Assembly (NCBI GenBank): GCA_937915065.1
Contig: CALDMR010000190.1
Span: 1-19,665, forward strand
Direction: 5' to 3'
DNA from: an uncultured Clostridia bacterium
GTDB lineage: Bacteria; Bacillota; Clostridia; Oscillospirales; Oscillospiraceae
DNA length: 19,665 nucleotides
Shown: in pieces, positions 5,541-14,177 of the stretch
Layout of the letters: each line of letters begins with the position of its first letter
Numbering within the stretch: the first letter of the stretch is position 1
Notes under the pieces: generated by a model
Told to the model about the DNA's origin: nothing
Seen by the model: only the letters and a program-made list of their open reading frames with translations
Database searches by the model: none
Position numbers and translations under genes: made by a program

Positions 5541-6976
5541 TGAAAAACACCGACAAGACCATGGATAAAATCGTGGCCCTGTGCAAAAACCGCGGCTTTG
5601 TCTACGCCGGCAGCGAGATCTACGGCGGCCTGGCCAACACCTGGGACTACGGCCCCCTGGGCGCGGAGCTGAAAAAGAATATCAAGAACGCCTGGTGGAA
5701 AAAATTTGTGCAGGAAAACCCCTATAACGTGGGCCTGGACGCCGCCATCCTGATGAACCCCCAGACCTGGGTGGCTTCCGGCCATCTGGGCGGTTTTTCC
5801 GACCCGCTGATGGACTGCCGCGAGTGCCACGAGCGCTTCCGCGCCGACAAGGTCATCGAGGACTGGTGCGCCGAGAACAATTTCGAGCTGCCCAAGCCCA
5901 TCGACGCCTTCTCCCAGAGCGAGATGAAGGACTTTGTGGAAGAGCACGCCATCCCCTGCCCTACCTGCGGCAAGCATAACTTCACCGATATCCGCCAGTT
6001 CAACCTGATGTTCAAAACCTTCCAGGGCGTCACCGAGGACGCGAAGAACACCGTGTACCTGCGCCCCGAAACGGCCCAGGGCATTTTTGTGAACTTTGCC
6101 AACGTTCAGCGCACCACCCGCCGGAAGCTGCCTTTCGGCATCGGCCAGATCGGCAAGTCCTTCCGCAACGAGATCACCCCCGGCAACTTTATCTTCCGCG
6201 TGCGCGAGTTCGAGCAGATGGAGCTGGAATTCTTCTGCAAGCCGGGCACCGACCTGGAGTGGTTCAACTACTGGCGCTCCTTCTGCCGCGACTGGCTGCT
6301 GGGCCTGGGCCTGAAGGAAGAAAACATCCGCCTGCGGGATCACGACGCCGAGGAGCTGTGCTTCTATTCCAAGGCCACCACGGACTTTGAATTCCTCTTC
6401 CCCTTCGGCTGGGGCGAGCTGTGGGGCGTGGCCGACCGCACCGACTACGACCTGAACCAGCACCAGACCACCTCCGGCAAGGATCTGACCTATTTCGACC
6501 AGGAGAAGAACGAGCGCTATATCCCCTATGTCATCGAGCCCTCTCTGGGCGTGGAGCGCAGCGTGCTGGCCTTCCTGTGCGACGCTTACGACGAGGAAGT
6601 GGTGGGCCAGGACAAGAAGGGCAACGACGATGTGCGCGTGGTCATGCACTTCCACCCCGCCCTGGCGCCCTTCAAGTGCGCCGTGCTGCCCCTGAGCAAG
6701 AAGGAAGTCCTTTCCGGCCCCGCCAGAGAGCTGCATGCCGAGCTGTCCAAGCACTTCATGTGCGACTATGACGACACCGGCTCCATCGGCAAGCGTTACC
6801 GCCGCCAGGACGAGATCGGCACCCCCTTCTGCATCACCCTGGACTTTGAAACCGTGGGCGACGAGACCACGCCGGCCGACCACTGCGTGACCATCCGCGA
6901 GCGCGACAGCATGGAGCAGGTGCGCATCCCCATGGATCAGGTGGCCGCCTATATCGCGGAGCGGGTGGCTTTCTAA
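5537..6976 (+). CDS. glyS: Glycyl-tRNA synthetase, single-chain dimeric type
   Basis: Charges tRNA-Gly with glycine using ATP. The 479-residue class II enzyme shows RPETAQGIFVNF (176-187), motif 2 around FRNEITPGNFIF (209-220) and motif 3 GVERSVLAF (338-346). A four-cysteine insert that could hold zinc is visible (C94, C97, C141, C144), and the C-terminal anticodon-binding domain runs from about residue 366. This is the alpha-2 form, not the alpha/beta GlyQ-GlyS form. The frame is open from 5429, but GGAGG (5522-5526) ten bases before ATG 5537 sets the start; ATG 5540 is an immediate alternative. It is the first gene of a likely four-gene unit ending at 10829. Confidence 0.97.
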   Translation: MMKNTDKTMDKIVALCKNRGFVYAGSEIYGGLANTWDYGPLGAELKKNIKNAWWKKFVQENPYNVGLDAAILMNPQTWVASGHLGGFSDPLMDCRECHERFRADKVIEDWCAENNFELPKPIDAFSQSEMKDFVEEHAIPCPTCGKHNFTDIRQFNLMFKTFQGVTEDAKNTVYLRPETAQGIFVNFANVQRTTRRKLPFGIGQIGKSFRNEITPGNFIFRVREFEQMELEFFCKPGTDLEWFNYWRSFCRDWLLGLGLKEENIRLRDHDAEELCFYSKATTDFEFLFPFGWGELWGVADRTDYDLNQHQTTSGKDLTYFDQEKNERYIPYVIEPSLGVERSVLAFLCDAYDEEVVGQDKKGNDDVRVVMHFHPALAPFKCAVLPLSKKEVLSGPARELHAELSKHFMCDYDDTGSIGKRYRRQDEIGTPFCITLDFETVGDETTPADHCVTIRERDSMEQVRIPMDQVAAYIAERVAF

Positions 6977-6994
6977 GCCCGCCGGTTCCCTTTT

Positions 6995-8929
6995 ATGAAA
7001 CGACAGAGAAAGAAACAGGAACAGACCCGGCCCCTTTCGCCCCGGCGGCAGGCCTTCTGGTATCTGTTCGGCGCCTTGTGGATGTTCCTGTCTTATTACA
7101 GCGTGGAGGTCTATTGCAGCCGGTATCTGGACGCCGGCTGCACCACGGGTACGACCTTCGGCTTTTGCTGGGCCCTGCTTTTAACGGCCCTGGCCCTGCT
7201 CCTGCCCCGCTGGATCGGCAAGGTGGTCTACGGACTCAGCTTTTATTTCTTCGCCATTTTCGGCGCGGTGCAGTGCGGGTATTACACCATCTTCGGCTGC
7301 ATGATGTGGGTGGGCGACATCCGCTATGCCAACGAGGGCGGCGCCTTTGCCGGCGATGTGCTGGGCCTGTTTTCCCAGGGCTGGTGGATCGCCACCATCG
7401 CCCTGATGGTCATCGGCTGCATCGGCTGCTTCCTGGTGCCCCGGGGGCCGCGGCCGGCGCGGCTGCGCATGACCTGCCTGATGGTGGGCCTGTCCGCGGC
7501 GGCGGGGCTGGCGGCCTATCCCGCCCTGGTGTTCCGCCAGGATGGGGAGGCCTGGGGCCTCCAGGCGGAGTACAAGCGGGCCATGTCCCTGGAGGGGATC
7601 TACACCACCATGTACGACGCCCATAAGCTCTACCAGATCTGCGGCATTTACCAGACCACCGCCAAGGATATCTGGGAGCATAACCTCTATCCCATGACGC
7701 CCATGTACCGCCAGGAAGTGAACCGGCGCACCGGCGAACTGGAGGAATGGTTCGACCAGCGCAGCCCCCACGAGGCGAACGAAATGACCGGCCTGTTCGA
7801 GGGCAAGAATGTGGTGCTGGTGCTGATGGAGAGCATGGACGACTTTCTGATCAACGAGCAGGACACCCCCACCATCGCCCGCATAATGGACGAGGGCATC
7901 AATTTCACCAACTTCTACTCCCCCGGCTACGGCAGCGTGCGCACCTTCAACACGGAGTTCTGCATGAACACGGGCATCTACCTGCCCACCAACGGGCAGT
8001 ATGCTTTCAGCTACTGCACCAACGACTTTTCCCACAGCCTGCCCAACCTGTTCCGGGAACAGGGCTTCAGCGCCGAGGCCTTCCATTATAACGACGTGAC
8101 CTTCTACAACCGCGGCGTGATGGAGCCGGCCATGGGTTACGAGGCCTATAACTGCTATATGAATTACGGCATCGTGGGCGATGCCCTGCTGTCGGACACC
8201 GCCGTGTTTTCCAACGAAGAACTGATGGAAAAGTTCTACCACGGGGAAGCGGGCGGGGACTACACGGGCTTCTGCAATTTCGTCATCTCCCGCAGCGCCC
8301 ATATGACCTATACCTACGACGAAGAGCTGAGCCGCTTTGCCCTGGGCCAGTATCCCCAGTACAAGGGCAGCTCCGGCCACGAGGAGATCGACTGCATCCG
8401 GGCCAAGGCCCGCTGCTGCGACATGCTCTTCACCCGCCTGCTGAAAAGCCTGGAGGAAAACGGCCATCTGGAGGACACCGTCATCGTGGGCGTGACCGAC
8501 CACTATGCCTACGGCATCCAGGATAAGGAGCGGCTGCTGGAAGAATCCGGCGTGAACGATATCCTGCTGGTGGAAAAAACGCCCTGTTTCATCTGGTCTT
8601 ACGGCGGCACGCCCCTGGAAGTGGACAAAACCCTGAACACCGCCGACCTGCTGCCCACCCTGGTGAACCTGTTCGGCCTGGAAAGCGACTACCATTACCT
8701 GGGGCAGGACGCCTTTGACGAAAACTACCCCGGCTACGCCGTGTTCCAGGACTGCTCCTGGGTCACGGAGGAGGGGGCCTGCCGGGACGGCCGCATCGTG
8801 GCCGCCTTCAGCGACGAGGGCCCCGCCGCCCAGGTGGAAGAGATGAACGCCCTGGCCAAAGAGTATATCCATATGAACAATCTGCTGCTCGAGTCCGACT
8901 ACTACGGACGCGGAACGGCGGAAGAATGA
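6995..8929 (+). CDS. Membrane LTA synthase/sulfatase-superfamily phosphotransferase
   Basis: Resembles lipoteichoic acid synthase and related phosphoglycerol transferases, which move polar head groups at the outer face of the membrane. About five membrane segments are visible (near 22-40, 55-71, 78-100, 130-148, 158-180), followed by an extracellular sulfatase-type domain from about residue 270. Likely metal and catalytic residues are E279 in VLMESMDD, T317 in SVRTFNTEF (place of the catalytic threonine of LtaS), and D502-H503 in GVTDHYAYG. The 644-residue length suits the family. The exact acceptor cannot be read from sequence. It starts 18 bases after glyS without a recognisable ribosome site, so translation may depend on glyS coupling. 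Confidence 0.85.
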   Translation: MKRQRKKQEQTRPLSPRRQAFWYLFGALWMFLSYYSVEVYCSRYLDAGCTTGTTFGFCWALLLTALALLLPRWIGKVVYGLSFYFFAIFGAVQCGYYTIFGCMMWVGDIRYANEGGAFAGDVLGLFSQGWWIATIALMVIGCIGCFLVPRGPRPARLRMTCLMVGLSAAAGLAAYPALVFRQDGEAWGLQAEYKRAMSLEGIYTTMYDAHKLYQICGIYQTTAKDIWEHNLYPMTPMYRQEVNRRTGELEEWFDQRSPHEANEMTGLFEGKNVVLVLMESMDDFLINEQDTPTIARIMDEGINFTNFYSPGYGSVRTFNTEFCMNTGIYLPTNGQYAFSYCTNDFSHSLPNLFREQGFSAEAFHYNDVTFYNRGVMEPAMGYEAYNCYMNYGIVGDALLSDTAVFSNEELMEKFYHGEAGGDYTGFCNFVISRSAHMTYTYDEELSRFALGQYPQYKGSSGHEEIDCIRAKARCCDMLFTRLLKSLEENGHLEDTVIVGVTDHYAYGIQDKERLLEESGVNDILLVEKTPCFIWSYGGTPLEVDKTLNTADLLPTLVNLFGLESDYHYLGQDAFDENYPGYAVFQDCSWVTEEGACRDGRIVAAFSDEGPAAQVEEMNALAKEYIHMNNLLLESDYYGRGTAEE

Positions 8930-8957
8930 TTGCATAACAAAGGGAAAGGAAGATACC

Positions 8958-9803
8958 ATGGATCACAAAGAAGTGAAAGAACTGGCCCTGACCGCGGCAA
9001 AAGCCCGGCTGCTGGCCGTGGAGGCCGTACACCGCTGTGCCTCCGGACATCCCGGCGGCTCCCTGTCCGTGATGGACGTGCTGACCGTGCTGTATTTCCA
9101 CACCATGCATGTGGACCCCCAGAATCCCGCCGACCCGGATCGGGACCGCTTTGTCCTGTCCAAGGGCCACTGCTCCCCTGCCCTGTATTCCATGCTGGCC
9201 CTGCGCGGCTATTACGGCGTGGAAGAGCTGGAGCTGTTTCGCTCCATCAAGGGCCATATGTCCGGCCACCCCGACATGGTGCATGTGAAGGGCGTGGATA
9301 TGTCCACCGGTTCCCTGGGACAGGGCATCTCCGCTGCCGTGGGCATGGCCCTGGCCGGCAAGCTGGATGAAAAGGACTACCGCGTATACGCCGCCCTGGG
9401 CGACGGCGAGATCGAAGAGGGCCAGGTGTGGGAAGCTGCCATGGCCGCCGCCAAGTACAAGCTGGATAACCTGTGCGCCGTGGTGGATGTGAACGGCCTG
9501 CAGATCGACGGCCGCACCGCCGACGTGATGCCCTCCGAGCCGCTGGATGCCAAGTTTGCCGCCTTCAACTGGAACGTGATCCATGTGGACGGCCACGACC
9601 TGGCCGCCCTGGCCGCCGCCTTCGACGTGGCCAAAACCGTCAAGGGCAAGCCCACCGTGATCCTGGCCCGCACCGTGAAGGGCAAGGGCGTGTCCTTCAT
9701 GGAGGACGACGCCGGCTGGCACGGCAAGGCGCCCAACGACGAACAGATGGCACAGGCCCGCGCGGAACTGACCGCGCGCATTGAAGAACTGGAGGCGATG
9801 TAA
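8958..9803 (+). CDS. Transketolase, N-terminal subunit
   Basis: The first half of a split transketolase, which moves two-carbon ketol units between sugar phosphates in the non-oxidative pentose phosphate pathway. The 281-residue subunit carries the thiamine diphosphate-binding part: GHPGGSLS (30-37), SKGH (68-71), GHMSGHPDM (99-107), GSLGQGIS (118-125) and the cofactor motif GDG (148-150) ending at N179 in VDVNG. A GGAAAGGAAG-type ribosome site precedes the ATG. It must pair with the next gene's product to be active. The gap to the upstream LTA-synthase-like gene is only 28 bases, with no terminator. Confidence 0.95.
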   Translation: MDHKEVKELALTAAKARLLAVEAVHRCASGHPGGSLSVMDVLTVLYFHTMHVDPQNPADPDRDRFVLSKGHCSPALYSMLALRGYYGVEELELFRSIKGHMSGHPDMVHVKGVDMSTGSLGQGISAAVGMALAGKLDEKDYRVYAALGDGEIEEGQVWEAAMAAAKYKLDNLCAVVDVNGLQIDGRTADVMPSEPLDAKFAAFNWNVIHVDGHDLAALAAAFDVAKTVKGKPTVILARTVKGKGVSFMEDDAGWHGKAPNDEQMAQARAELTARIEELEAM

Positions 9804-9805
9804 CC

Positions 9806-10771
9806 ATGGCAGAAAAGATTGCAACCCGCGAGGCCTTTGGCAAGGCCATTGCCGCCCTGAGCGCCGAGCATCCCGAGCTGATCGTGATGGACGCCGACCT
9901 GGCCGGCGCCACGAAATCTGCGGAATTCAAAAAGGCCTGCCCCGAGCGCTTTATCGATATGGGCATTGCCGAGGCCAATATGGTGGGCGTGGCCGCCGGC
10001 CTGGCCACCTGCGGCAAGAAGCCCTTCTGCTGCTCCTTCGCCATGTTCACTGCCGGCCGCGCCTTTGAGCAGGTGCGCAACTCCGTGGCCTATCCCCACC
10101 TGAATGTGAAGGTCATCGGTTCCCACGGCGGCCTGAGCGTGGGCGAGGACGGCGCCACCCACCAGTGCATCGAGGATCTGTCCCTGATGCGCACCATTCC
10201 CGGCATGGTGGTGCTGAACCCCTGCGACGGCGCCGAGATGCGCGCCGCCGTTCAGGCATTGATCGACTACGACGGCCCCGCCTATATGCGCCTGGGCCGC
10301 AGCGCCGTGGAAACGGTCACCGGCTATGAGTCCGGCGAGCACACCTTTGAGATCGGCAAGGGCGTCACCCTGCGCGACGGCAGCGATGTGACCATCATCG
10401 CCACGGGCATGATGGTGCAGCTGGCCCTGCAGGCCGCCGAAACCCTGGCCGGGGAGGGCATTTCCGCCCGCGTGCTGGACTTCCACACCATCAAGCCCCT
10501 GGACAAGGAGCTGGTGCTGCAGGCAGCCCGGGAGACCGGCGCCATCGTCACCACCGAGGAGCACAATGTCATCGGCGGTCTGGGCAGCGCCGTGGCGGAA
10601 TTCCTGTCCGGCCACTATCCCGTGCCCGTGATCCGGCACGGCGTGAAGGACGAGTTCGGCCGCAGCGGCAAGGCTGCCGAGGTGCTGGAGGCTTACGGCC
10701 TCACCGCCGAGGTCATCGCCAAGTGCGCCCGCCACGCGGTGGAAAAGAAGTCCGGACCGAAGGAAGCATAA
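9806..10771 (+). CDS. Transketolase, C-terminal subunit
   Basis: Second half of the split transketolase: pyrimidine-binding domain plus C-terminal domain, 321 residues. The glutamate that activates thiamine diphosphate is E56 in MGIAEANMVG. Further family features are SFAMFTAGRAFEQVRN, GSHGGLSVGEDGATHQ with the active-site region histidines, and the C-terminal TGAIVTTEEHNVIGG. The ATG lies two bases after the TAA of the N-terminal subunit, with GGAGG inside the end of that gene, so the two are translated as a pair. Split transketolases of this sort are common in Clostridia and archaea. A terminator follows at 10788, closing the unit. Confidence 0.95.
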   Translation: MAEKIATREAFGKAIAALSAEHPELIVMDADLAGATKSAEFKKACPERFIDMGIAEANMVGVAAGLATCGKKPFCCSFAMFTAGRAFEQVRNSVAYPHLNVKVIGSHGGLSVGEDGATHQCIEDLSLMRTIPGMVVLNPCDGAEMRAAVQALIDYDGPAYMRLGRSAVETVTGYESGEHTFEIGKGVTLRDGSDVTIIATGMMVQLALQAAETLAGEGISARVLDFHTIKPLDKELVLQAARETGAIVTTEEHNVIGGLGSAVAEFLSGHYPVPVIRHGVKDEFGRSGKAAEVLEAYGLTAEVIAKCARHAVEKKSGPKEA

Positions 10772-10787
10772 AATCCATGAAGAATCA

Positions 10788-10829
10788 GGGCCTGCTGCAA
10801 ACCGTCTGTTTTCCAGCAGGCCCTTTTTT
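10788..10829 (+). terminator. Intrinsic terminator after the transketolase genes
   Basis: GGGCCTGCTG (10788-10797) pairs perfectly with CAGCAGGCCC (10814-10823) across a 16-base loop, followed by TTTTTT. It lies 16 bases after the stop codon. Confidence 0.92.
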
Positions 10830-10906
10830 CGACAATTTCTCCGGGCAAAAGTCCCTGCCCTGGGGAGCATCAAAACAGAAAGAAGGAAGCAATAGGAGGA
10901 AAGGCC

Positions 10907-11902
10907 ATGGCCGTAGAAAAAATCGTGGAAAATATTTACCGCATCGGTGTGCCGCTGCCGGGCAACCCGCTGAAGGAGCTGAACAGCTATCTGATTCATG
11001 ACGGGGCCCACAGCCTGCTGATCGACACGGGCTTCCCCCTGGATGAGTGCCGCGCCGCCCTTTTCGGCGGCCTGGCGGAGCTGGGGGTGGCGCCGGAGAG
11101 CGTGGATATTTTTCTGACCCACCTTCACAACGACCATACGGGCCTGGCGCCGGAGATCATCGGCCCGGGCCGCACGATCTATATGGGCGCGGTGGATCGC
11201 GGCCTTACGGAGCGCGTGGAATTGAGCGACGCCCCCTGGGAGGAGCGCACCGCCTATTTCCGCCGGGCGGGCTTTCCCGAAGAGACCCTCCGCCAGATCC
11301 GAACCACGGACCCGGCCATGCGCTATGTGCCCAGGGCGGGCTGCCGGCAGTATGTCACCGTGGAGGACGGCCATGTGTTTGAGCGGGGCGGCTACCGCTT
11401 CCGCTGCATCATGACCCCCGGCCACACCCCCGGCCACATGTGCCTGTGGGAGGAGGATCGGGGCATCCTGTTCACCGGCGACCATGTGCTGTTTGACATC
11501 ACACCCAATATCACCTCCTGGGATGAGATGGAGGATGCGCTGGGCTCCTATCTGGCGTCCCTGGAAATGGTGCGTAAGCTGCCGGTGAAGCTGGCCCTGC
11601 CCAGCCACCGGAAGACGGGCGATTTTGCTGCCCGGGTGGACGAGCTGATGGCCCACCACCGGGCGCGCCTGGCGGAAACGGAGCGGATCGTGGGCACGAC
11701 CCGGGGCAAAACGGCCTATGAGATCGCGGCGCTGATGACCTGGAGCATCCGGGCCAAAAACTGGGACGATTTTCCGGACGCCCAGAAATATTTCGCCGTG
11801 GGCGAATGTATTGCCCACCTGGATTATCTGATCAAGGGCGGCCGCCTGCGCTGCGAGGAGCGGGACGGCAGGCTGTATTACGATCCGGTGGACCCGGTAT
11901 AA
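10907..11902 (+). CDS. Metallo-beta-lactamase-fold hydrolase with winged-helix-like C-terminus
   Basis: A 331-residue member of the metallo-beta-lactamase superfamily. The dinuclear metal site is complete: THLHNDH gives H72, H74, D76 and H77, with H173 in GHTPGH, D192 in FTGDH and H234 in PSHR. The last 70 or so residues (KTAYEIAALMTW through GGRLRCEERDGRLYY) look like the small winged-helix domain that follows the core in LACTB2-like hydrolases. The substrate cannot be inferred. Relatives include glyoxalase II-type thioesterases and nucleases, and the GHTPGH motif fits many of them. AGGAGG (10894-10899) seven bases before the ATG fixes the start. It appears to be a single-gene unit; no convincing promoter was found in the 77 bases before it. 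Confidence 0.9.
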   Translation: MAVEKIVENIYRIGVPLPGNPLKELNSYLIHDGAHSLLIDTGFPLDECRAALFGGLAELGVAPESVDIFLTHLHNDHTGLAPEIIGPGRTIYMGAVDRGLTERVELSDAPWEERTAYFRRAGFPEETLRQIRTTDPAMRYVPRAGCRQYVTVEDGHVFERGGYRFRCIMTPGHTPGHMCLWEEDRGILFTGDHVLFDITPNITSWDEMEDALGSYLASLEMVRKLPVKLALPSHRKTGDFAARVDELMAHHRARLAETERIVGTTRGKTAYEIAALMTWSIRAKNWDDFPDAQKYFAVGECIAHLDYLIKGGRLRCEERDGRLYYDPVDPV

Positions 11903-11911
11903 AAGATCTCC

Positions 11912-11951
11912 CCGGGCAGGGGGCGCGGCGCGCCCCCTGCCCGGATTTTTT
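11912..11951 (+). terminator. Intrinsic terminator of the hydrolase gene
   Basis: CCGGGCAGGGGGCG (11912-11925) pairs with CGCCCCCTGCCCGG (11931-11944), a 14-bp stem with a five-base loop, followed by A and six T. It is one of the strongest terminators in the window. Confidence 0.95.
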
Positions 11952-12119
11952 CGCCGGATGGGGGACCAGGGCGGCGGCCCGGACGGGGCGGGAGCCGCTC
12001 TTTCATAATTTTGACCTTCTGGAAAAAAAGAGATTTGTGAAGGATTGGACAATCATGACATCCGGCGGAAGAAGGCCGGGATTTTCCTTGAAATGTTGCA
12101 ATAAAAACAGACAGTTTTA

Positions 12120-12128
12120 TGGTATGAT
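12120..12128 (+). promoter_or_regulatory. Candidate extended -10 promoter of the flavodiiron gene
   Basis: TGGTATGAT at 12120-12128 has the TGn extension plus a TATGAT -10 hexamer. The only -35-like hexamer, TTGCAA at 12096-12101, is 21 bases away, too far to count. The predicted start near 12135 gives a leader of about 90 bases. Confidence 0.45.
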
Positions 12129-12150
12129 GCAAATGTGAAAATGTCACCAG

Positions 12151-12187
12151 AGGGCGGATGGGGTTCGCCCTTTTGCAGCGATGCTGC
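12151..12187 (+). promoter_or_regulatory. Two small leader hairpins, possible attenuator
   Basis: AGGGCG pairs with CGCCCT (12151-12156 and 12166-12171) and runs into TTTT, like a weak terminator. Directly after it GCAGC pairs with GCTGC (12175-12179 and 12183-12187). Both lie between the candidate promoter and the ribosome site. A regulatory role is speculative. Confidence 0.3.
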
Positions 12188-12223
12188 TTCAAGAATGATA
12201 AAAAGGGAAAGGATGTGACGCAT

Positions 12224-14146
12224 ATGTATTGTGTCCGTAATGTAACTGACGATCTGTATTGGGTTGGCGCCAACGATCGTCGTCTGGCCCTGTTCGAGGG
12301 CGTGTATAAGATCCCCAACGGCGTATCTTATAACTCTTATGTTCTGCTGGATGAAAAAACGGTGGTTTTCGACACTGTGGATCAGTCCGCTTCCAAGCAG
12401 TTCCTGGAAAATGTGGATCATGTGCTGAACGGCCGTAAGCTGGACTATGTGATCGTGCAGCATATGGAGATGGACCACGCCGCCACCCTGGGCGAGCTGG
12501 TGTTCCACCACCCCGAAGTCACCATCGTGTGCAACGAGAAAGTGGCTGCCATGATCGAGCAGTTCTTTGAGTTCCCCCTGCGTTCCCGCCTGCACCTGGT
12601 GGCCGAGGGCGACACATTCTGCACCGGCAAGCACACCTTCACTTTTGTGGCCGCGCCCATGGTGCACTGGCCCGAGGTTATGGTCACCTATGATATCGGC
12701 GAGAAGATCCTCTTCTCTGCCGACGCTTTCGGCACGTTCGGCGCCCTCAACGGCGCGCTGTTTGCCGACGAAGTGGACTTCTTCGGCGACTATATGGACG
12801 AAGCCCGCCGCTACTACACCAACATCGTGGGCAAATATGGCCCCCAGGTGGTGGACGTGCTGAAGAAGGCCGCCGGCATCGAGATCAAGATGGTCTGCCC
12901 CCTCCACGGCTTTGTCTGGCGCAAGAAGTTCAACCGGTTCCTGGAGAAGTACATCCAGTGGGCCACCTACACTCCCGAGGAAAACGGCGTGGTCATTGCC
13001 TATGCCTCCGTGTACGGCAACACCGCCAACACCGCCGAGATCCTGGCCACCAAGCTGCGCGAGCGCGGCGTGAAGGTCGCCCTGTTCGACGCGTCCTACA
13101 CCCCCGCCGACGAGATCCTGGCTGCCGGCTTCCGCTACAGCCACCTGGTCTTTGCTTCCACCACCTATAACGCAGGCATCTACATTGCCATGGAAGACCT
13201 GCTGCACGATATCGTGAACCACAACCTGAAGAACCGCACCGTGGCGCTGATCGAGAACGGCTCCTGGGCCCCCGCCGCCGGCGGACTGATGCACGACCTG
13301 CTGGCCCGCATCCCCGGCACCAAATTCATCGACCAGACCGTCACCGTCCGTTCCTCCCTGAAGGAGCGCCAGCTGTGCGAGCTGGACGCCATGGCCGACG
13401 CCATCGCCGCCACCATCCCCGGCCTGAAGAGCGCTGCCGCCGCCAAGAAGCCCAGCATGAACGATATCCTGCGCACCAGCCCCGCTGAGATCTGCGCTGG
13501 CAGCGCCACCGCCGCCGAAGCAGTGGATCCCAACGCCATGTTCAAGTTCTCTTACGGTCTGTTCGTGCTGAGCGCCCGGGAGGGCGACAAGGACAACGGC
13601 TGCATCATCAACACCGCAGCCCAGCTGACCGACACCCCCAAGCGCATCACCGTGGCCGTGAACAAGGCCAACCACACCCACGACATGATCCTGCGCACCG
13701 GTGTGTTCAACGTGTCCGTCCTCAGCGAGGACGCTACCATGGATGTGTTCAAGCGCTTCGGCTTCCAGAGCGGCCGCGATGCCGATAAGTTCGACGGCTG
13801 CGAGGGCCTGCAGCGCAGTGCCAACGGTCTGTATTACCTCACCGGCTGCACCAACGCGGTGCTCTCCGGCAAGGTGATCCAGTCTATCGACTGCGGCACC
13901 CACACCCTGTTCATCGCCGATGTGACCGAGGCCAAGGTGCTCTCCGCCGAGCCCTCCGTCACCTACGCTTATTACTTCGCCAACATCAAGCCCAAGCCCC
14001 TGCCCGCCGCCATGACCGACGCGCCCAAGAAGGGCTGGATCTGCAAGATCTGCGGCTTCATTTATGAAGGCGATCCCCTGCCCGCCGACTACATCTGCCC
14101 CATCTGCAAGCATGGAGCGGCAGATTTTGAAAAACTGCCCGACTGA
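12224..14146 (+). CDS. Flavodiiron protein with fused flavin-reductase-like and rubredoxin domains
   Basis: Flavodiiron proteins reduce oxygen to water, or nitric oxide to nitrous oxide, and protect anaerobes. The 640-residue chain has four parts. A metallo-beta-lactamase-like diiron domain (about 1-250) carries ligands H80, E82, D84, H148, D167 and H228. A flavodoxin domain (about 255-400) has the FMN loop YASVYGNTANTAE. A flavin-reductase-like domain spans about 436-590. A C-terminal rubredoxin (602-640) has C607-x2-C610 and C625-x2-C628. The fusion suggests electrons pass through the chain's own flavin and iron centres; the donor is not shown. The start at 12224 follows AAAGGA by ten bases; the in-frame ATG at 12158 lacks a ribosome site. 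The gene stands alone, ending in its own terminator. Confidence 0.93.
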   Translation: MYCVRNVTDDLYWVGANDRRLALFEGVYKIPNGVSYNSYVLLDEKTVVFDTVDQSASKQFLENVDHVLNGRKLDYVIVQHMEMDHAATLGELVFHHPEVTIVCNEKVAAMIEQFFEFPLRSRLHLVAEGDTFCTGKHTFTFVAAPMVHWPEVMVTYDIGEKILFSADAFGTFGALNGALFADEVDFFGDYMDEARRYYTNIVGKYGPQVVDVLKKAAGIEIKMVCPLHGFVWRKKFNRFLEKYIQWATYTPEENGVVIAYASVYGNTANTAEILATKLRERGVKVALFDASYTPADEILAAGFRYSHLVFASTTYNAGIYIAMEDLLHDIVNHNLKNRTVALIENGSWAPAAGGLMHDLLARIPGTKFIDQTVTVRSSLKERQLCELDAMADAIAATIPGLKSAAAAKKPSMNDILRTSPAEICAGSATAAEAVDPNAMFKFSYGLFVLSAREGDKDNGCIINTAAQLTDTPKRITVAVNKANHTHDMILRTGVFNVSVLSEDATMDVFKRFGFQSGRDADKFDGCEGLQRSANGLYYLTGCTNAVLSGKVIQSIDCGTHTLFIADVTEAKVLSAEPSVTYAYYFANIKPKPLPAAMTDAPKKGWICKICGFIYEGDPLPADYICPICKHGAADFEKLPD

Positions 14147-14177
14147 TTGCATCGCGGCAAAACCAAGGCTCAGAGAC

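Larger units (their letters stand above)
11952..12223 (+). other. Intergenic region ahead of the flavodiiron gene
   Basis: No gene is supported here. The first part (to about 12000) is GC-rich and featureless. From about 12001 it becomes AT-rich and contains a promoter-like extended -10 at 12120. Two small hairpins in the putative leader follow: AGGGCG/CGCCCT at 12151-12171 running into TTTT, and GCAGC/GCTGC at 12175-12187. An ATG at 12158 in frame with the gene has no ribosome site and is not taken as the start. Confidence 0.6.

Noticed and set aside
9377..12052. An 891-codon open frame on the minus strand
   Set aside because: Antisense to the transketolase and hydrolase genes, crosses two terminators, and resembles no protein; a compositional shadow.
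12158..12223. Upstream in-frame extension of the flavodiiron gene from ATG 12158
   Set aside because: No ribosome site; the added residues lie over leader hairpins, and the family N-terminus matches MYCVRNVTDDLYW at 12224.
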